In this document: piece after piece, positions 19,800-29,533 of the stretch
Numbering within the stretch: position 1 is the first letter of the stretch
How the letters are laid out: each line of letters begins with the position of its first letter
Source: Candidatus Methylobacter oryzae
GTDB lineage: Bacteria; Pseudomonadota; Gammaproteobacteria; Methylococcales; Methylomonadaceae
DNA length: 64,000 nt
Direction: 5' to 3'
Assembly (NCBI RefSeq): GCF_003994235.2
Contig: NZ_RYFG02000026.1
Location: 33,962 to 97,961 of the forward strand
Translations under genes and position numbers: made by a program
Notes under the pieces: model-generated
Told to the model about the DNA's origin: nothing
Databases searched by the model: none
Seen by the model: only the letters and a program-made list of their open reading frames with translations

Positions 19800-21020
19800 A
19801 TGATAAGCGCGAGACGCTCGGTTAATTTGGCTTTTGTTCTACTGAACCTGTGTTCCCCTATTGTAAACAGCGGAACAGACCCAAAAATTAATATTAAGGG
19901 TAACGGCTTGGCCGACCAGGTTACTTTAAAACCAAGCGATGCGCTTTCTGTAATAGTCGACTTGGATCCCGGCAGTCTTTCAGGCACTAACGCAACTTGG
20001 TGGATAGCAGCCAATACCCCATCAGGCTCTTGGTATTCATGGATCTATCCGACAGGATGGATTAGTGTCGGAACCGACAAGAATAAATTAGCCGTTAGCT
20101 ATCAAGGCCCGTTAACTACTCTTAATCCTTTTGAGGTATTAAATACGTCAAACCTGGCTACAGGCGATTACTATATGTATTTTGGCGTAGATACGAATAC
20201 CAATGGATTATTTGGTAATCAGTCGTTGCGCTATAACGTGCTAAAAGCCTCGGTCAAAACAGCAGCCACTTTAAATTCATGCTCGCTAACGGCCAATACC
20301 GCAGCCACGACAACAGTTACCTCCGGATGCGCGCTGATTAACCGCGATACCAGTGCCTGCCAAGCCAGCCGGGTCGCTCAAGGATTGACCGGCGCTTGGC
20401 TCAAATTTTCTTGTCGAGTCACGCTGACCAAAAGCGGCTCCAACGTCATACTGACTACTGACAGCCAGCCGGATTACAAAAGTAACTACTTCACCGCCGG
20501 CAATGCTTGTTATACGGCTTATTCGCCCTCTTTTCCGGATCCCGGCATTATCGGCGCCCAAAACATCAGCATGACGATTCCGCTCGCGCCGGGCGGCAAA
20601 AGCGGTCGCATGCCTCTTGGCGTCGTAGGCGCTGCGATCAACGGCGTCTCGTTATTTAACAACAGCGCCGCGCCGGGAGACGACATTTACAAAGAGGCAT
20701 ATTCGTTTGATCAGTGCCAGGGACATCCGGCAGGCTCAAAGTACCACTATCACACCGAGCCCTACTCAATCTCATACAACGACAGCAACCTGATTGGCGT
20801 TTTACGCGACGGCTATTTCATTTACGGTCGCAAGGACCAGGATGGGAGTACGCCGACGCTGGATATTTATGGCGGCCATGCCGGAACAACGCCGGATAGC
20901 CCAAGCATTCCGGTCTATCACTACCACACCAATATTCAGTCCAACGGCACGCTCAGCGACTGGTTTTTAACGACAGGAAATTACAAAGCGACGCCGGGCG
21001 CTTGTTCCGGCTGCTTATAG
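19800..21020 (+). CDS. Exported YHYH-domain protein
   Basis: A 406-residue protein with a likely signal peptide (residues 1 to about 25, hydrophobic LAFVLLNLCSPIV) and two YHYHT motifs, the hallmark of the YHYH domain, at about residues 316 and 378. An N-terminal beta-rich region (about 30-145) precedes it, and a Cys-rich tail (PGACSGCL) closes it. The YHYH domain is thought to bind metal through these histidines. Its biochemical role is not established. GGAG precedes the ATG at 19800. It is single-gene, with a hairpin after the stop. It may be surface-exposed. Confidence 0.8.
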   Translation: MISARRSVNLAFVLLNLCSPIVNSGTDPKINIKGNGLADQVTLKPSDALSVIVDLDPGSLSGTNATWWIAANTPSGSWYSWIYPTGWISVGTDKNKLAVSYQGPLTTLNPFEVLNTSNLATGDYYMYFGVDTNTNGLFGNQSLRYNVLKASVKTAATLNSCSLTANTAATTTVTSGCALINRDTSACQASRVAQGLTGAWLKFSCRVTLTKSGSNVILTTDSQPDYKSNYFTAGNACYTAYSPSFPDPGIIGAQNISMTIPLAPGGKSGRMPLGVVGAAINGVSLFNNSAAPGDDIYKEAYSFDQCQGHPAGSKYHYHTEPYSISYNDSNLIGVLRDGYFIYGRKDQDGSTPTLDIYGGHAGTTPDSPSIPVYHYHTNIQSNGTLSDWFLTTGNYKATPGACSGCL

Positions 21021-21028
21021 CCCCCGAA

Positions 21029-21072
21029 ACCGGCAACTATCGCAATGGCCTTACGATGCGGTAGTTGCCGGT
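21029..21072. terminator. Shared hairpin between convergent genes
   Basis: A 16-bp inverted repeat with one mismatch (accggcaactatcgca at 21029-21044 with tgcggtagttgccggt at 21057-21072) lies between the YHYH gene and the aldehyde dehydrogenase gene. There is no clear T run on either side, so it is a terminator candidate only. Confidence 0.6.
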
Positions 21073-21089
21073 ATAACTGATAATCGGGC

Positions 21090-22610
21090 CTAGAAAAAGC
21101 CCAGCGGATTAATATCGTAACTGACCAGCATATTTTTAGTTTGCTGATAATGATCCAGCATCATCTTGTGCGTCTCGCGGCCTACGCCCGACTTTTTATA
21201 GCCGCCGAAAGCCGCATGAGCCGGATAATGATGATAGCAATTAACCCATACCCGGCCGGCCTGGATACCGCGTCCCATACGGTAAGCACGGTTCATGTCG
21301 CGACTCCAGACGCCGGCTCCCAGGCCGAACTGAGTGTCGTTGGCAATCTCTAACGCTTCGGCTTCGTCCTTAAACGTGGTAACCGATATGACAGGCCCGA
21401 AAATTTCTTCCTGGAAAATGCGCATTTTATTGCCGCCTTTCATGATGGTCGGTTCGATGTAGTAGCCTTCGGAGAAACCGCCGCCTAAGGATTCAGCCTT
21501 GCCGCCGATTAATACTTCCGCGCCCTCGTCCTTACCGATTTGCAGATAGCCCAAAATCTTGTCGAATTGTTGTTTAGAGGCTTGCGCGCCGACCATCGTT
21601 TCGGTATCCAACGGATTGCCGCGTTTAATCTGCTTCGCGCGCGCGATGACTTTGGAGATAAATTCATCGTAGATAGATTCCTGCACCAATAAGCGCGACG
21701 GACAGGTACAAACTTCGCCTTGGTTGAAAAAGGCCAGCACCGCACCTTCTACGCATTTGCTGACAAAATCATCTTCTTGGTTTAATACATCTTCAAAGAA
21801 AATATTCGGAGACTTGCCGCCCAACTCGACGGTTGAAGGAATAATATTTTCTGCCGCGCATTTCAGAATATGCGAACCGACAGGCGTTGAGCCGGTAAAC
21901 GCTATTTTTGCAATCCGCGTGCTGGTCGCTAAGGCCTGCCCTGCTTCCGCGCCATAGCCGTTGACGATATTAACCGTACCCGCCTGCAATAAATCGCCGA
22001 TCAATTCCATCAACACTAAAATAGACGCCGGGGTTTGCTCGGCCGGTTTCATGACCACGCAATTACCCGCCGCCAAAGCCGGGGCTAATTTCCAGCAGGC
22101 CATCAGCAACGGAAAATTCCACGGAATAATCTGCCCGACCACGCCCAGCGGCTCGTGGAAATGATAAGCAACGGTATTTTTATCGATTTCGCCGATTGAA
22201 CCTTCCTGGGCGCGAATGCATCCGGCAAAGTAGCGAAAATGATCGACGCATAACGGTATGTCGGCAGCCAGCGTTTCACGTACCGCTTTGCCGTTATCCC
22301 AGGTTTCCGCAACGGCCAGTGTTTCAAGATTCGCTTCGATGCGGTCGGCTATTTTTAGCAAGATATTGGATCGCTCCGTGACCGAAGTTTCTGCCCAGGC
22401 CGCGCTGGCGGCATGAGCCGCATCCAAGGCCAATTCAATATCTTCGGCGCCGGAACGGGGAATTTGACAGAAAACCTTGCCGTTAACCGGACTCAAGTTT
22501 TCAAAATATTGCCCTTTAACCGGTTCGACCCAACTGCCGCCGATAAAATTTTGATAACGGGATTTAAACTCGACTTTACTGCCTGGCTGATTCGGTTCGA
22601 TATAAAGCAT
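21090..22610 (-). CDS. NAD-dependent aldehyde dehydrogenase (ExaC/AldB type)
   Basis: A 506-residue aldehyde dehydrogenase, the length of Pseudomonas ExaC and E. coli AldB. The catalytic glutamate is in VELGGKSPN and the catalytic cysteine in [10 protein letters not shown]; the Asn in PWNFPLLM, the FTGST nucleotide motif and KPAEQTPAS are present. It would oxidise acetaldehyde or a related aldehyde, possibly formaldehyde- or alcohol-derived, to the acid. The ATG at 22610 gives the family's N-terminal strand (FIGGSW). It is monocistronic as far as can be seen. Confidence 0.93.
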   Translation of the reverse strand: MLYIEPNQPGSKVEFKSRYQNFIGGSWVEPVKGQYFENLSPVNGKVFCQIPRSGAEDIELALDAAHAASAAWAETSVTERSNILLKIADRIEANLETLAVAETWDNGKAVRETLAADIPLCVDHFRYFAGCIRAQEGSIGEIDKNTVAYHFHEPLGVVGQIIPWNFPLLMACWKLAPALAAGNCVVMKPAEQTPASILVLMELIGDLLQAGTVNIVNGYGAEAGQALATSTRIAKIAFTGSTPVGSHILKCAAENIIPSTVELGGKSPNIFFEDVLNQEDDFVSKCVEGAVLAFFNQGEVCTCPSRLLVQESIYDEFISKVIARAKQIKRGNPLDTETMVGAQASKQQFDKILGYLQIGKDEGAEVLIGGKAESLGGGFSEGYYIEPTIMKGGNKMRIFQEEIFGPVISVTTFKDEAEALEIANDTQFGLGAGVWSRDMNRAYRMGRGIQAGRVWVNCYHHYPAHAAFGGYKKSGVGRETHKMMLDHYQQTKNMLVSYDINPLGFF

Positions 22611-22706
22611 GGCTTTTACCTAAAGATAAATGTGGAGGCTTTTGATTCTATCATTGTTGGCCAATCACAAATAAGCTTCGTTGTTTTACAGGCGCTTATT
22701 CGAGCA

Positions 22707-23132
22707 TCATAAAATTTGTTCCGACAACGCAATAATAACCGCATAACGCAAGCTTTTGCCCAAGCCCACCAAAATTACAAAAATACCAAGATTCACTTTC
22801 ATGACCCCGGCAATAAATGTTAACGCATCGCCGCCGACCGGCAACCAAGCAAGTAACAATGACCAAACGCCGAAATGCCGGTACCAGCGCTGGTAGCGGT
22901 GCAATTTTGCGGCAGGGAACGGAAACCAGCGTTTATGCTCAAAATGCAAGAGATAACGGCCTAGAAGCCAGTTCACGACAGCGCCCAAGGTATTGCCCAA
23001 CGATGCGAATAACCAAAGCAACACAGGATCGTAGCCGGCAGCCAGCAAACCGACCAACGCGACTTCCGAATAAAACGGAATCAGCGTCGCGGCCAAGAAA
23101 CTGACTCCGAACAAGCTAAAATAAGCCATCAT
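22707..23132 (-). CDS. YqaA-family VTT-domain membrane protein
   Basis: A 141-residue membrane protein related to the DedA/VTT family (YqaA type). Features: about four hydrophobic segments, FSLFGVSFLAATLIPFYSE, the GNTLGAVVNWLLGRY helix, and WLPVGGDALTFIAGVM. DedA proteins move lipids or act in proton-driven transport; YqaA itself has no known substrate. Its first ATG overlaps the stop of the upstream glutamine-amidotransferase gene by ATGA, so it is translationally coupled to that gene. Confidence 0.85.
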   Translation of the reverse strand: MMAYFSLFGVSFLAATLIPFYSEVALVGLLAAGYDPVLLWLFASLGNTLGAVVNWLLGRYLLHFEHKRWFPFPAAKLHRYQRWYRHFGVWSLLLAWLPVGGDALTFIAGVMKVNLGIFVILVGLGKSLRYAVIIALSEQIL

Positions 23133-23812
23133 ATAACGTGGCGCGCCGATTCAACCAACGCTCGGAAAAGATTGCGTTGATAGGCCAGGTAGAGCAAATA
23201 TTCGGGATGCCATTGAACGCCAATCACGAACGGCCGCACCGGATCTTCGACGGCCTGCACGATATTATCCAGATCACGGCCGGCAATTCTTAAGCCGCTC
23301 CCTAACTGATTGATAGCTTGCGAGTGAAGGCTGTTAATCCTGCAACGAGTAGTTCCAAGCAATGCATTGAGACGACTGTCCGGCTCCACCACCAGGGTTT
23401 TCACCGGCAAGACTGTCCAGCGGTTACATGTATGCCGGCGCAGTTTACTGAGGTCCTGATGAAGATTACCGCCCAGATAAGTGTTAAGCAACTGCTCACC
23501 GCGGCAAATGGCCAGCATCGGTATATCCTGTTTCAAGGATTTTTCAATATAGAGTAATTCAAACATATCCCGTTCCTTGTCATAGCGGCTATTGGGCAAT
23601 ACTTCCGATTCATAAAGCGTGGGATGAATATCGTCTCCGCCGCCGATCACAATGCCGTTTAATTCCTCATGCAAATGCGAATTTTCAGGCGTAAGCCGTA
23701 ACGGTCTGCCGCCCGCCCAGATAATCGCATAACGAGTAAAATACCAGGCACGATCTCCGCCTTTGCCAGGTCCTGTCACGCCGATTACAGGCTGCAATTG
23801 CGTTTCAGGCAT
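23129..23812 (-). CDS. Gamma-glutamyl-gamma-aminobutyrate hydrolase-like (peptidase C26) protein
   Basis: A 227-residue class I glutamine-amidotransferase-like hydrolase. The nucleophile elbow is CRGEQLLN and the catalytic His is in QWHPEYL, with GGGDDIHPTLY upstream as in the PuuD family. Such enzymes cut gamma-glutamyl amide bonds. The gene overlaps the end of the amidoligase gene by 28 nt and is coupled to the YqaA-type gene, so the trio is one transcription unit: one protein could form an amide bond and another cleave it. Confidence 0.88.
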   Translation of the reverse strand: MPETQLQPVIGVTGPGKGGDRAWYFTRYAIIWAGGRPLRLTPENSHLHEELNGIVIGGGDDIHPTLYESEVLPNSRYDKERDMFELLYIEKSLKQDIPMLAICRGEQLLNTYLGGNLHQDLSKLRRHTCNRWTVLPVKTLVVEPDSRLNALLGTTRCRINSLHSQAINQLGSGLRIAGRDLDNIVQAVEDPVRPFVIGVQWHPEYLLYLAYQRNLFRALVESARHVI

Positions 23813-24786
23813 TCGTCAACCATCTCTTGCCAATTTTGAAACAGCTCTGCGACAGGCCTATCCAAAAACCTTATATAAGCCTGACATATCGCATCCAAGC
23901 GCTCGCGGTTGCAGGCCAGCCTTTCGACCATTAGCCAGTTACGCCAATCCACGTCAATATTCCAGCCGGGCTTATCGATTTGGCAATTAGGTAAGCGGTA
24001 ATGCAAGGTGGGTCTGGGGTGAACGCGAGTATCGTCAATGATCGACAGCGTTCTGGCTCTATCCAGATAGGTAAATAACGGCAGCATATCCAACGCCCGG
24101 TTGCGGGTAGGATTGGCTATCAGGTAATCATCGATTAATCTGTCCTGATCGGGACGATAGTCCAAATCAACCACCTGGCGGATATAGTCCGTTGGAAACG
24201 GGGAAATATAGCCGGTCATCGAACGGGTCAGAGCGATCCGGCTATGATGGACCAGCCAATCATAAAGACACAGAAAAGCCTTCAGATAACAAACAATTGT
24301 TTCAATATTCAGACTGGGCAACTCCGGGTTGAAATGCAAGCCAAAAGCATACAGTGCGCCAGTTTCAGTACCTTGCGCGCCCGACTCCCGTAAGCGTTGA
24401 ATCAATTGGTTCAGTTCGCCGAGACGATCGATAGGAATCGGCGGCGAGACGATCTCGAAAGGCACAAGTTGCTCCGCTGCGATGCGCAAAATAATCTCCG
24501 ACCATCCATCGAGCTGATCCAGAAAATGATCGGATTCATGCTTATAGCGACCTTTTTCTTTCAAATATTGAAAATCCAGTTCAACTTTAAAATCGCCTAA
24601 ACTCGTATCTACCACCGTGTTTTCGTAAGCAGTGTTAGCGATAACACGTCCCCCGAACTGTTCTTGAATCAGTCGGGCAATGTTTTCAAAAGTCAGCCCG
24701 GAAAATTCAAGCTCTACGCCTACGTGCCTGATTTCTCCTGACACTTTGGTGACAATAGGGGGAAGAAGCCGGGAAGTCTGATGCAT
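23785..24786 (-). CDS. Amidoligase-family enzyme (ATP-dependent amide-bond forming)
   Basis: A 333-residue protein of the amidoligase_2 type, a glutamine-synthetase/GCS-fold family. Signs are the N-terminal strand HVGVELEFSGL with the metal-binding Glu pair, ELDFQYLKEKG, EIVSPPIP and the histidine-bearing FGLHFNPELP. These enzymes join an amine to a glutamyl carboxyl using ATP. In this operon, with the amidotransferase and YqaA-type genes downstream, it probably makes or modifies a small peptide-like metabolite or a protein tag; the substrate is unknown. AAGGG lies five bases before the ATG. Confidence 0.83.
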   Translation of the reverse strand: MHQTSRLLPPIVTKVSGEIRHVGVELEFSGLTFENIARLIQEQFGGRVIANTAYENTVVDTSLGDFKVELDFQYLKEKGRYKHESDHFLDQLDGWSEIILRIAAEQLVPFEIVSPPIPIDRLGELNQLIQRLRESGAQGTETGALYAFGLHFNPELPSLNIETIVCYLKAFLCLYDWLVHHSRIALTRSMTGYISPFPTDYIRQVVDLDYRPDQDRLIDDYLIANPTRNRALDMLPLFTYLDRARTLSIIDDTRVHPRPTLHYRLPNCQIDKPGWNIDVDWRNWLMVERLACNRERLDAICQAYIRFLDRPVAELFQNWQEMVDECLKRNCSL

Positions 24787-25192
24787 AGCTGCCCTTGATT
24801 GTTAATAGCTATTGATAGAATCAGAAAGCGTAATCAGATCAAAACGCGCTAAGCTTAGTCGCCGAATCGGTAATTTGAACAATTTCTGAAAAGGCTATTT
24901 ATTATCTTTCGCATACGATAAAGATCAATAAGCCTAATTACGTAGACCGGACAACAAAGAAAGTGAAATGACATCAATCGCTCAAATAACTAATCGAACG
25001 ATTAAAAACATGATTTTGAAAAAGTGAAAAATACTACGCAAACCGTATAAAGTCATTCCGGGCAGTAAAACTTATCAAGCTATCCTGCCCGGAATGACGA
25101 CTTTTATTAAGTTGATGCATATGACAAGCCCCGGCTGGGCTTAAGTTTATCTTTTAAGAATGTGAAATACGGATTATTAATGTTTGGAAATT
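24787..25192. repeat. Intergenic region with a 14-bp perfect hairpin
   Basis: No gene is visible. A perfect inverted repeat gtcattccgggcag / ctgcccggaatgac (25052-25065 with 25085-25098, loop 19 nt) is followed by a T-rich stretch on the plus strand. It lies downstream of the HEAGH gene and may be its terminator or a dispersed palindrome. Confidence 0.55.
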
Positions 25193-25954
25193 TCATGCCT
25201 CTTTGAACCATCCCCAATAATGATGCTGCGCCATAAAAGAGACTTGACGTTGAAAATGAGCTATCGCTTGGTCAAGCATTAAGATAATTTCTTCGTAACA
25301 AATAGTACTTTTATTGCTCTCAAGAATATAACGAGCCAATTTACTTATCGCTGCCCAATTTTCATCATTATTGACAAAATTAAAAGCTTCCATAAATAAC
25401 GCATCCAATATTTCTTCTCTTTGTTGTTTATCGGTAGATAAATGTTGTAAATATCTATAAATCAAAAAAATATCCGAGTTGCCCCCATAATTTTTTAACG
25501 CATTTATATTCACTAGCTTATAGTTAAAAAGCTCATCATCGGTCTCAGCAACATATTTAGCTTCAGCCAGCGGCCCAATAAGCAAGTTAATAATATCTGC
25601 TTCAAGTTTTTCTCTATAGTCCTTTTCCCATTGCAATATAGAACCTTTATGCTCTGCTAATTCACATATTGGCCCATTAATAAAGGGAAATAATTTAATT
25701 AACCGCCCGCCTTCCACACTGGCACTGCAATCATGATGGCTAGCTTGATAAGCCCGGATATCCGCGTCTCTTACGCGGCTCGTTTCTTTAAAGACAATTT
25801 TAAAAGATAGCGGCGGTAAGCATCTGGCTTTATTGTTTAAGTGAATACCCGCTGCATGTCCCGCCTCATGAAAGGCGGTAAGCTGTTTGAGTTCAATTAT
25901 TTTGTCCAGATTGAAAGTCTTAATTATCTTGTTTCTTTTCATATTACGCACCAT
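25193..25954 (-). CDS. Stand-alone HEAGH metalloprotease-like protein (M41-like)
   Basis: A 253-residue protein with AFHEAGHAAGIHL near residue 30. HExxH is the zinc-protease signature, and AxHEAGHA is the form found in FtsH-like M41 peptidases. No AAA ATPase domain and no membrane segment are present. A second conserved-looking block follows (DIINLLIGPLAEAKYVA). The AT-rich gene sits between a hairpin and about 1 kb of non-coding sequence, so it may be accessory. Two starts are possible, 25954 and 25942 (MKRNK); neither has a strong ribosome binding site. Function unknown. Confidence 0.7.
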   Translation of the reverse strand: MVRNMKRNKIIKTFNLDKIIELKQLTAFHEAGHAAGIHLNNKARCLPPLSFKIVFKETSRVRDADIRAYQASHHDCSASVEGGRLIKLFPFINGPICELAEHKGSILQWEKDYREKLEADIINLLIGPLAEAKYVAETDDELFNYKLVNINALKNYGGNSDIFLIYRYLQHLSTDKQQREEILDALFMEAFNFVNNDENWAAISKLARYILESNKSTICYEEIILMLDQAIAHFQRQVSFMAQHHYWGWFKEA

Positions 25955-26968
25955 AACTTTAAATCAACAATTACTATCCCGATCTCAGCATTCTGAAACC
26001 AAACAGAAACACTGGTTTTTTATAAGTTCCGATTCGGCCTAATCAAGCCCCCCCTTATCTCATGGCTATGCAGAGTGATATTTAGATAAATCAGCCAGAA
26101 AGCAAGTATCGTTATTTAATGGCTCAAACGCAGGCTAAAGCGTATTTAGAGTGTCCGCTATTCCCCCTGTAAAAAACATGTCAACAGCCAAAATTCGCAA
26201 TATTGGCTATTTACCACCGCTTGTGAAAAGAACTGTAACGATCCATTCATTACAGTTATTGAATCTGGGATTGAGTATTGCTAATTTTGTTTAAGTTATT
26301 GCGCTTCGTTAATACTAACTTTCTTTATTAAATTGAGCTTTGTTGGCCGCAAACATTATATAAATCAAAGCTTTTCGATAAATATGGTTGATAAATCCCG
26401 CACATCAAAATTAAAAAAAATATATTTTTCTTTTACCATTTTTTACTTCCATTTGCAACCATACAACTAACATTATTAATTAAAATGTGTTAGCGAATAA
26501 AGGCAAAAATAAGACCGGCATCCTCATCCCAATGTGGCGGCCACTATTTGAATTTGACCTATGCCATCCATTTACTGACAAAGAACAATCTAACATTTCA
26601 ACACCCACTTTAATTTTGCTTTACTCAGCCACAATATCTTTAATTAGATAAAAATTAATGTTATCTGTGGTCACATTTTTATAAAAGCATGAATAAATTT
26701 CGGCTACCGATGATATTAACAAGATTAATATCATCGATAACCACAAACAGGCGATTGAAACATTCCGTACATCGTACTCAAACATCCGCACAGGATTAGC
26801 AATCTGCATCCATTCCAAGCACCATTTTGGTGCATTCGTTGCAAGCACAGCTTTAGCAACATCTTTTAAGCCTTGCCTTCGTTAGCTTATAGTACAAGTG
26901 GCTTACATCTTGCTTAAATATTGCCAATATCTTGTTTCATTTTTAACACACCACTTAAGGATAACTAC
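25955..26968. other. AT-rich intergenic region
   Basis: About 1 kb, noticeably AT-rich, between the HEAGH gene and the CheW-type gene. A possible minus-strand ORF (26621-26848, GTG start, 75 codons) has one hydrophobic segment (IACLWLSMILILLISSV), but no clear ribosome binding site and no recognisable family. I see no RNA gene or other feature here. Confidence 0.4.
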
Positions 26969-29533
26969 ATGCTGTCAGAAGCTGAACGTTTCGAAACTTT
27001 TTCTCCTTATATCCGGAGTGTTTCCCAGTGCAAGGAAATTCTCCGCGACTTAAATGGAACCTGGGGATTAGTTTCCGCTATTGCAGAAATCAGTTGCCCC
27101 GCAGAAGCAGCAACCATACTCCCGGCAATGGAAGCCACAAAAAAAGGCTTTGCCGATCTTGAAAACAAACTGACCAGCCAACTGGTCGGCGAAGAAATTA
27201 AAAAAACCTGCCTTGAGCTTGAATCCAAAGCACAAGTTTCGATAGATATACTGGTGCGCAACCTGTATGAGCGTACAGCGGACATCGGCTTTTTGGCGAC
27301 CAACGCCGACATATGCAATTTTGTACAGGCCTCTGCAAACGGCGAGAGAACCAATATCGGTTCGATCAACCAACTGCTTGATGAGTATTGTGCAAAATAT
27401 ACCGTATACGACGATATTATCATTCTGGACACTAACAGCCGTATTCTGGCCCGGCTTGACCGCAGTGGCTCTACAAACGTTCAAAGCATTTCCGATCCGC
27501 TTATCCGCAAGACCTTAAACTCGATAGAGGACTATGTCGAAACCTTCGGCAAGACCAGCCTCAGACCCGATACAGACAGAGCTCTTATTTATTCAAAACG
27601 CATCGTCGACCTGGTTGACGACACCGTCATTGGCGTTTTATGCCTGTCGTTTCGTTTTGACAACGAAATGGAAGGCATCTTTCGCAGCCTGCAAAAGAAA
27701 GGCGACAAAGCCGTCATGTTATTGCTGAATGCCGATTCAGTGGTCATTGCAACCAGCGACCAGGATCATGTGCCGATTGGCCGCGTCATTGAAGCCGTCC
27801 CCGAAGGCAATACCTACGGCATGCTCGACTTTGCCGGACGCGAATATTTATCGGTAACGCACCGCGGCCGGCCTTATCAAGGCTATGCCGGGCAGGAATG
27901 GTACGGACACGCGATGATTCCGTTGCACTCTGCATTCGGCTTCTCCGCATCCGATAAAGAAATCAACGCCGAAATTCTCCGCCACGGCGACTCGCTGTCG
28001 ACCGAGCTGTCCAGCCTGATCGCCGATGCGGCCGAAAACATCAACCTGTTCCTGCATCGCGTAATCTGGAACGGCCAAGTCATGGCGACTAACGAACACG
28101 GCAACTTATTATCGCTGAAAGCGATTTTGAAACAACTTCGTTCCATGGGCGCGCGCACAGCTCAAGCCCTGGCCGACTCAAGCAGCAAGCTGCACACCAC
28201 GATGATCACCTCCGAACTGCGTAACGCCGAATCCATCGCCAGGCTGATGATCGACATTATGGATCGCAACCTGTACGAGCGCAGCAATGACTGCCGCTGG
28301 TGGGCGCTGACCTCGGAAATCCGGCGTATTGTTTCCGAAGGTCGGCTGAGCTCGGAAGATAAAGCCAAAATCACCGAGATACTGATCTACATCAACAAAC
28401 TGTACACAGTCTACACGCGGCTTTTTATCTACGACATCAAAGGCAATATCGTGGCCGAATCCAACCTGCACGGCGACCCGCTCGACGCGGTAGGCCGGCA
28501 AGTGCCCTTCTCTTATGCGCAGGAAACATTTTCCCTGCGTTCGCCGCAAGAATACCGCGTCTCGCCTTTTGACGAGTCCTGGCTGTACGGCGATAAACCG
28601 ACCTATATCTACAACGCCGCGATCCGCCATATTGACGACATGAACAAAGTGGTTGGCGGTATCGGCATCGTGTTTGATTCCACGCCCGAATTCAAACACA
28701 TGCTTGAAGACTGCCTGCCCGACAAACCCGGCTCTTTCGGCCTGTTTGTCGAACGCCCCAGCGGCCGCATCATTGCATCGACCGAAGGTTCCAATTACCA
28801 GAATGGCGACGTGCTGTGGATAGATCCCGAATTTTTTGAACTGCACGAAGGCACCGGCAAATCCAAAATCGTGCTATATAACAAAAAATACTACGCGGTC
28901 GGCTGTTACTCGTCGCGCGGATACCGCGAATTTAAAACCACGGGCGATTACCATAACGACGTGGCCGCGTTCGTATTTATCCCGATTGGCGAGAAATCCG
29001 AGACCGCCGGCACGGAGCAACGCGTCGCCATCTCTTATCCGCAAGAGCCGATAAGCGGCGACGTTGTCGACCTGGCAACGTTTTATATCGGCTCGGAGGT
29101 TTACGCGTTTTATTCCGCCGATGTGGTCGAAGCGATAGAAGTATCAATGATCAACCCGCTGCCCGGCACCAAATCCTACGTCGTCGGCAGCGTCTTGTAC
29201 AACAGCCCCGACGGTAAAAACGAAAAAACCCCGATCATCGTCATCGACGGACGGATTTTGACCAACACGCCAATCGAGCCGGATGAACCGGAAAACACCG
29301 CCGGCGCGATTGTCGTCGTCAAGACCGAAACAGGACCGATCGGCTTATTGGTTGACGGACTTGATGCGATTCCAAGCTTTGAAAAATCGCAGGTTCAACA
29401 GGTCGGCGAACTGCTGCGCGGCGATGGCGGCTACGTCAAATCGCTGGTCAACATCCCGGAAAGTAATACGACCGGCAAAATGTTAATCGTGTTGAACCAG
29501 GATTTGATTTTGTCGGCGGTGAGGGGTAGATAG
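26969..29533 (+). CDS. Cytoplasmic double-sensor chemotaxis protein with C-terminal CheW domain
   Basis: An 854-residue protein. Two homologous sensor-like modules of about 300 residues open with LVRNLYERTADIGFLA (residue 98) and DRNLYERSNDCRWWALT (about residue 434), each followed by a PAS/Cache-like core (YDDIIILDTNSRILA; RLFIYDIKGNIVAES). Residues about 699-854 are a CheW domain (FYIGSEVYAFYSADVVEA, GLLVDGLDAIPSF). No membrane helix and no methyl-accepting domain are seen. It may couple a soluble sensor directly to the CheA array. The start at 26969 has AAGGA seven bases upstream. Which signal it reads is unknown. Confidence 0.8.
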   Translation: MLSEAERFETFSPYIRSVSQCKEILRDLNGTWGLVSAIAEISCPAEAATILPAMEATKKGFADLENKLTSQLVGEEIKKTCLELESKAQVSIDILVRNLYERTADIGFLATNADICNFVQASANGERTNIGSINQLLDEYCAKYTVYDDIIILDTNSRILARLDRSGSTNVQSISDPLIRKTLNSIEDYVETFGKTSLRPDTDRALIYSKRIVDLVDDTVIGVLCLSFRFDNEMEGIFRSLQKKGDKAVMLLLNADSVVIATSDQDHVPIGRVIEAVPEGNTYGMLDFAGREYLSVTHRGRPYQGYAGQEWYGHAMIPLHSAFGFSASDKEINAEILRHGDSLSTELSSLIADAAENINLFLHRVIWNGQVMATNEHGNLLSLKAILKQLRSMGARTAQALADSSSKLHTTMITSELRNAESIARLMIDIMDRNLYERSNDCRWWALTSEIRRIVSEGRLSSEDKAKITEILIYINKLYTVYTRLFIYDIKGNIVAESNLHGDPLDAVGRQVPFSYAQETFSLRSPQEYRVSPFDESWLYGDKPTYIYNAAIRHIDDMNKVVGGIGIVFDSTPEFKHMLEDCLPDKPGSFGLFVERPSGRIIASTEGSNYQNGDVLWIDPEFFELHEGTGKSKIVLYNKKYYAVGCYSSRGYREFKTTGDYHNDVAAFVFIPIGEKSETAGTEQRVAISYPQEPISGDVVDLATFYIGSEVYAFYSADVVEAIEVSMINPLPGTKSYVVGSVLYNSPDGKNEKTPIIVIDGRILTNTPIEPDEPENTAGAIVVVKTETGPIGLLVDGLDAIPSFEKSQVQQVGELLRGDGGYVKSLVNIPESNTTGKMLIVLNQDLILSAVRGR

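Noticed and set aside
26621-26848. Possible 75-residue membrane protein
   Set aside because: One hydrophobic segment but a GTG start without ribosome binding site, AT-rich context, no family; kept only as a note.
28178-28846. 222-codon minus-strand ORF inside the CheW-type gene
   Set aside because: Antisense to a continuous protein with clear domains; no independent support.
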